From the NCBI GenBank assembly GCA_021828445.1, contig JAJZJD010000006.1:1-23778 (forward strand): DNA of 23,778 nt, written 5' to 3'. The position numbers and the translations under genes are program-made. Below, one piece after another: positions 22,346 to 23,778 of this stretch. The notes below the pieces were generated by a model. The model worked only from the letters and a program-made list of their open reading frames with translations, was not told the DNA's origin and did no database searches. Each line of letters starts with the position of its first letter. Within the stretch, counting starts at the first letter, position 1. Source of the stretch: a bacterium. Lineage in GTDB: Bacteria; SZUA-79; Acidulodesulfobacterales; Acidulodesulfobacteraceae.

Positions 22346-23251
22346 TTACGGTTTAAACACGTAAAATATGCCTACAAAAACTAACAGAACCATAAGAACG
22401 TATTTTAACATTTTTTCGTTTAAGTGCCGAGAAATTTTAGGTCCTGCTATCGAACCTATTATAACGCCGGCTAAGGTCGCAGCCAAGACCGGAACGATAA
22501 CCGGCACTCCCATTCTTATATAATTGGACACGCTCGTTAAAGATGAAATTAAAACCACCAGAATGCTTATTCCGGCCGCCAAAAAAACGGGAAGGCCGAT
22601 AACGTCCGTCAGAAACGGAACGATTAAGAATCCGCCTCCTACGCCGAAAATAGACGATATTACCGCTATGAAAAACCCGGCCGTAAATAAAACGACAGGC
22701 TGAACGGAGTAATCCCTATTTACGCATCTAAAATCAATTTTCTTAACGGAAAATTTTACTATCGAAGGAATATTGGTCTTGCCGTTTTCCCCTGCAGGGG
22801 CGGTATCCGCTCCGCCCTCTTTTTTGCTCTGCTCGGGTTTTTTCTTTCTCTGCTTTAAAATATTATAAACCATTAAAGCGACGACTAAAAATGTCAGATA
22901 CCCGAAGAGGTATTTAAACGATTTAAGTTCGAAAAGGTAGCTCTTGGAAAACCATGAGCCGGATAAGGCGCCGAAAATAGCGCCCGCGGCTATAATAAAA
23001 CCGAGAGAATACAAGACGCTTCTTATCTGTTTAACCCTGTCCTGCCTTAAATATAAAGGAAGAGCGACGACGGGGGACACAATAACAAGAATCTGGCTCA
23101 TTACTTTCACGGAATTGGCGGCATGGATATGCAAAACGGTAATAAAACCAAAACTTGCAAGTATTCCTCCCGCGGCTCCTACCGTGGAAAATACGAATCC
23201 GGTAAACAATCCCCATATAGAACCGGATATATAATAAATCAGCGTTCCCAT
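22346..23251 (-). CDS. TauE/SafE-family anion/sulfur-compound permease
   Basis: This 301-residue protein has about eight membrane helices in two halves. The first has GLFTGFVFSTVGAAGGILASFGF and the second the matching VISSIFGVGGGFLIVPFLTDVIGLP, the paired Gly-rich signature of TauE/SafE (DUF81) transporters. A charged loop of about 45 residues (KKKPEQSKKEGG...) separates the halves on the cytosolic side. Members move sulfite, sulfoacetate, thiosulfate or related anions across the inner membrane. The downstream thioredoxin-like and DsrE-like genes favour a sulfur substrate (inference). AGAGG sits 8 bases before the ATG. A 38-base near-perfect inverted repeat lies about 30 bases upstream of the start. 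Confidence 0.9.
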   Translation of the reverse strand: MGTLIYYISGSIWGLFTGFVFSTVGAAGGILASFGFITVLHIHAANSVKVMSQILVIVSPVVALPLYLRQDRVKQIRSVLYSLGFIIAAGAIFGALSGSWFSKSYLFELKSFKYLFGYLTFLVVALMVYNILKQRKKKPEQSKKEGGADTAPAGENGKTNIPSIVKFSVKKIDFRCVNRDYSVQPVVLFTAGFFIAVISSIFGVGGGFLIVPFLTDVIGLPVFLAAGISILVVLISSLTSVSNYIRMGVPVIVPVLAATLAGVIIGSIAGPKISRHLNEKMLKYVLMVLLVFVGIFYVFKP

Positions 23252-23282
23252 AAGTTATTCCTCTGATTAAAAGTTTAATTTA

Positions 23283-23320
23283 TAATTCACATTTTTACAA
23301 AATGTAAATAATGTGAATTA
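23283..23320. promoter_or_regulatory. 38-bp inverted repeat upstream of TauE/SafE gene
   Basis: TAATTCACATT (23283-23293) pairs with AATGTGAATTA (23310-23320) and TTTACA with TGTAAA inside, one extra T breaking symmetry. It lies between the P-type ATPase stop and the TauE/SafE start. It could be an operator or the ATPase terminator; no clear T tract follows. The rest of 23321-23512 is plain AT-rich sequence with nothing I can name. Confidence 0.45.
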
Positions 23321-23512
23321 CTAATAATCTAAAGAATTTTCTTATGGGGAAGCCGACCTGACTCCCGTAATTATTCAGTTAATATACATATAATAAATTA
23401 ACAAAAAGTTTTAAATTTAATTTTTTATTTTCAAAATAATAATAAACTTATTTTATTATATATCAAAAAAAAATAATATCCAAATTTACATTAAGAAATT
23501 TATTTATATACT

Positions 23513-23778
23513 TTACAATTTAGACCTTCTTAGCCTTAGGGCATTGCTCACCACGGATACCGAGCTGAAGCTCATAGCCGCCGCCGCTATAGCGGGGCTG
23601 AGTAGGATCCCGAAGAAGGGATAAAGCGCTCCCGCCGCAATAGGAATGCCCACCGTATTATAAATAAAAGCAAAGAAAAGATTCTGCTTTATATTGCGCA
23701 TAGTCGCCCTGCTTAGGCGCCTTGCCCTGACTATGCCCATTAAGTCGCCCTTAACAAGCGTTACGCCTGCGCTTTCCA
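23513..23778 (-). CDS. Copper-type P-type ATPase, C-terminal end (runs off window)
   Basis: The minus strand is open from the window edge to TAA at 23513. The 88 residues begin ESAGVTLVKGDLMGIVRARRLSRATMRNIKQNLFFAFIYN, then IPIAAGALYPFFGILLSPAIAAAAMSFSSVSVVSNALRLRR. These are the last hinge-proximal block and final membrane pair of P1B ATPases. The helix-7 and helix-8 motifs N-x6-Y-N and M-x2-S-S are those of Cu+-exporting CopA-type pumps. The pump would export Cu+ (or Ag+) at the inner membrane using ATP. The N-terminal metal-binding domains and catalytic DKTGT lie outside the window. It is on the same strand as the TauE/SafE gene, 261 bases upstream. Confidence 0.88.
   Translation of the reverse strand, partial: ESAGVTLVKGDLMGIVRARRLSRATMRNIKQNLFFAFIYNTVGIPIAAGALYPFFGILLSPAIAAAAMSFSSVSVVSNALRLRRSKL

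Overview
The window looks like a chromosomal segment of an AT-rich, Gram-negative anaerobe or microaerophile. The evidence is an outer-membrane TolC-type channel, RND efflux, a membrane-anchored c-type cytochrome, thiol-redox genes (TlpA-like, CcdA) and several small sulfur-carrier-like proteins (TusA-like, DsrE-like, TauE/SafE). This mix would fit deltaproteobacterial-type sulfur or iron bacteria. That placement is inference from gene content only; no rRNA or marker gene settles it.

Layout. 1-486 (-) is the N-terminal part of ribonuclease R. 609-695 (+) is tRNA-Leu(CAG). 752-3245 (+) holds a secreted DUF3857/transglutaminase-like protein overlapping a corrinoid adenosyltransferase (CobO type). 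3395-4327 (+) is a malate dehydrogenase, convergent with a small single-pass membrane protein. 4977-6765 (-) is a membrane sensor diguanylate cyclase that appears broken into two frames inside its first PAS domain. A 95-bp inverted-repeat element follows, then a beta-CASP metallo-beta-lactamase RNase (6915-8294, -). 8401-13999 (+) is a tightly overlapped TolC-like/adaptor/RND permease operon. 14136-16047 (+) has a small CxxC membrane protein, a TlpA-like thioredoxin and CcdA. 16151-16198 is a 48-bp perfect palindrome.

16244-18905 is the most distinctive region. An ArsR-type repressor, a Met-rich winged-helix protein and a TusA-like protein with a Cys-Cys motif run leftward. Diverging from them are a SHOCT-domain membrane protein and a membrane c-type cytochrome with a Met/Gly-rich linker. 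Convincing sigma70-like promoters lie between the two arms. I infer a metal (perhaps copper) or thiol-stress module. A copper-type P-ATPase tail, TauE/SafE, a thioredoxin-like protein and a DsrE-like protein (21583-23778, -) may belong to the same physiology.

18927-20050 is a scrap zone. It holds a decayed second copy of the cytochrome 3' end, a MntA/HepT toxin-antitoxin pair, and a near-identical mini-copy of the ArsR locus in which only the outer ends of the TusA-like and SHOCT genes survive, fused directly. It ends in a DUF167 gene whose first 38 bases nearly match the start of the TolC-like gene 11.6 kb away. 21205-21582 has no intact gene; it carries what looks like a degraded TnpB (IS200/IS605) tail with its right-end hairpin, and a nested 64-bp hairpin.
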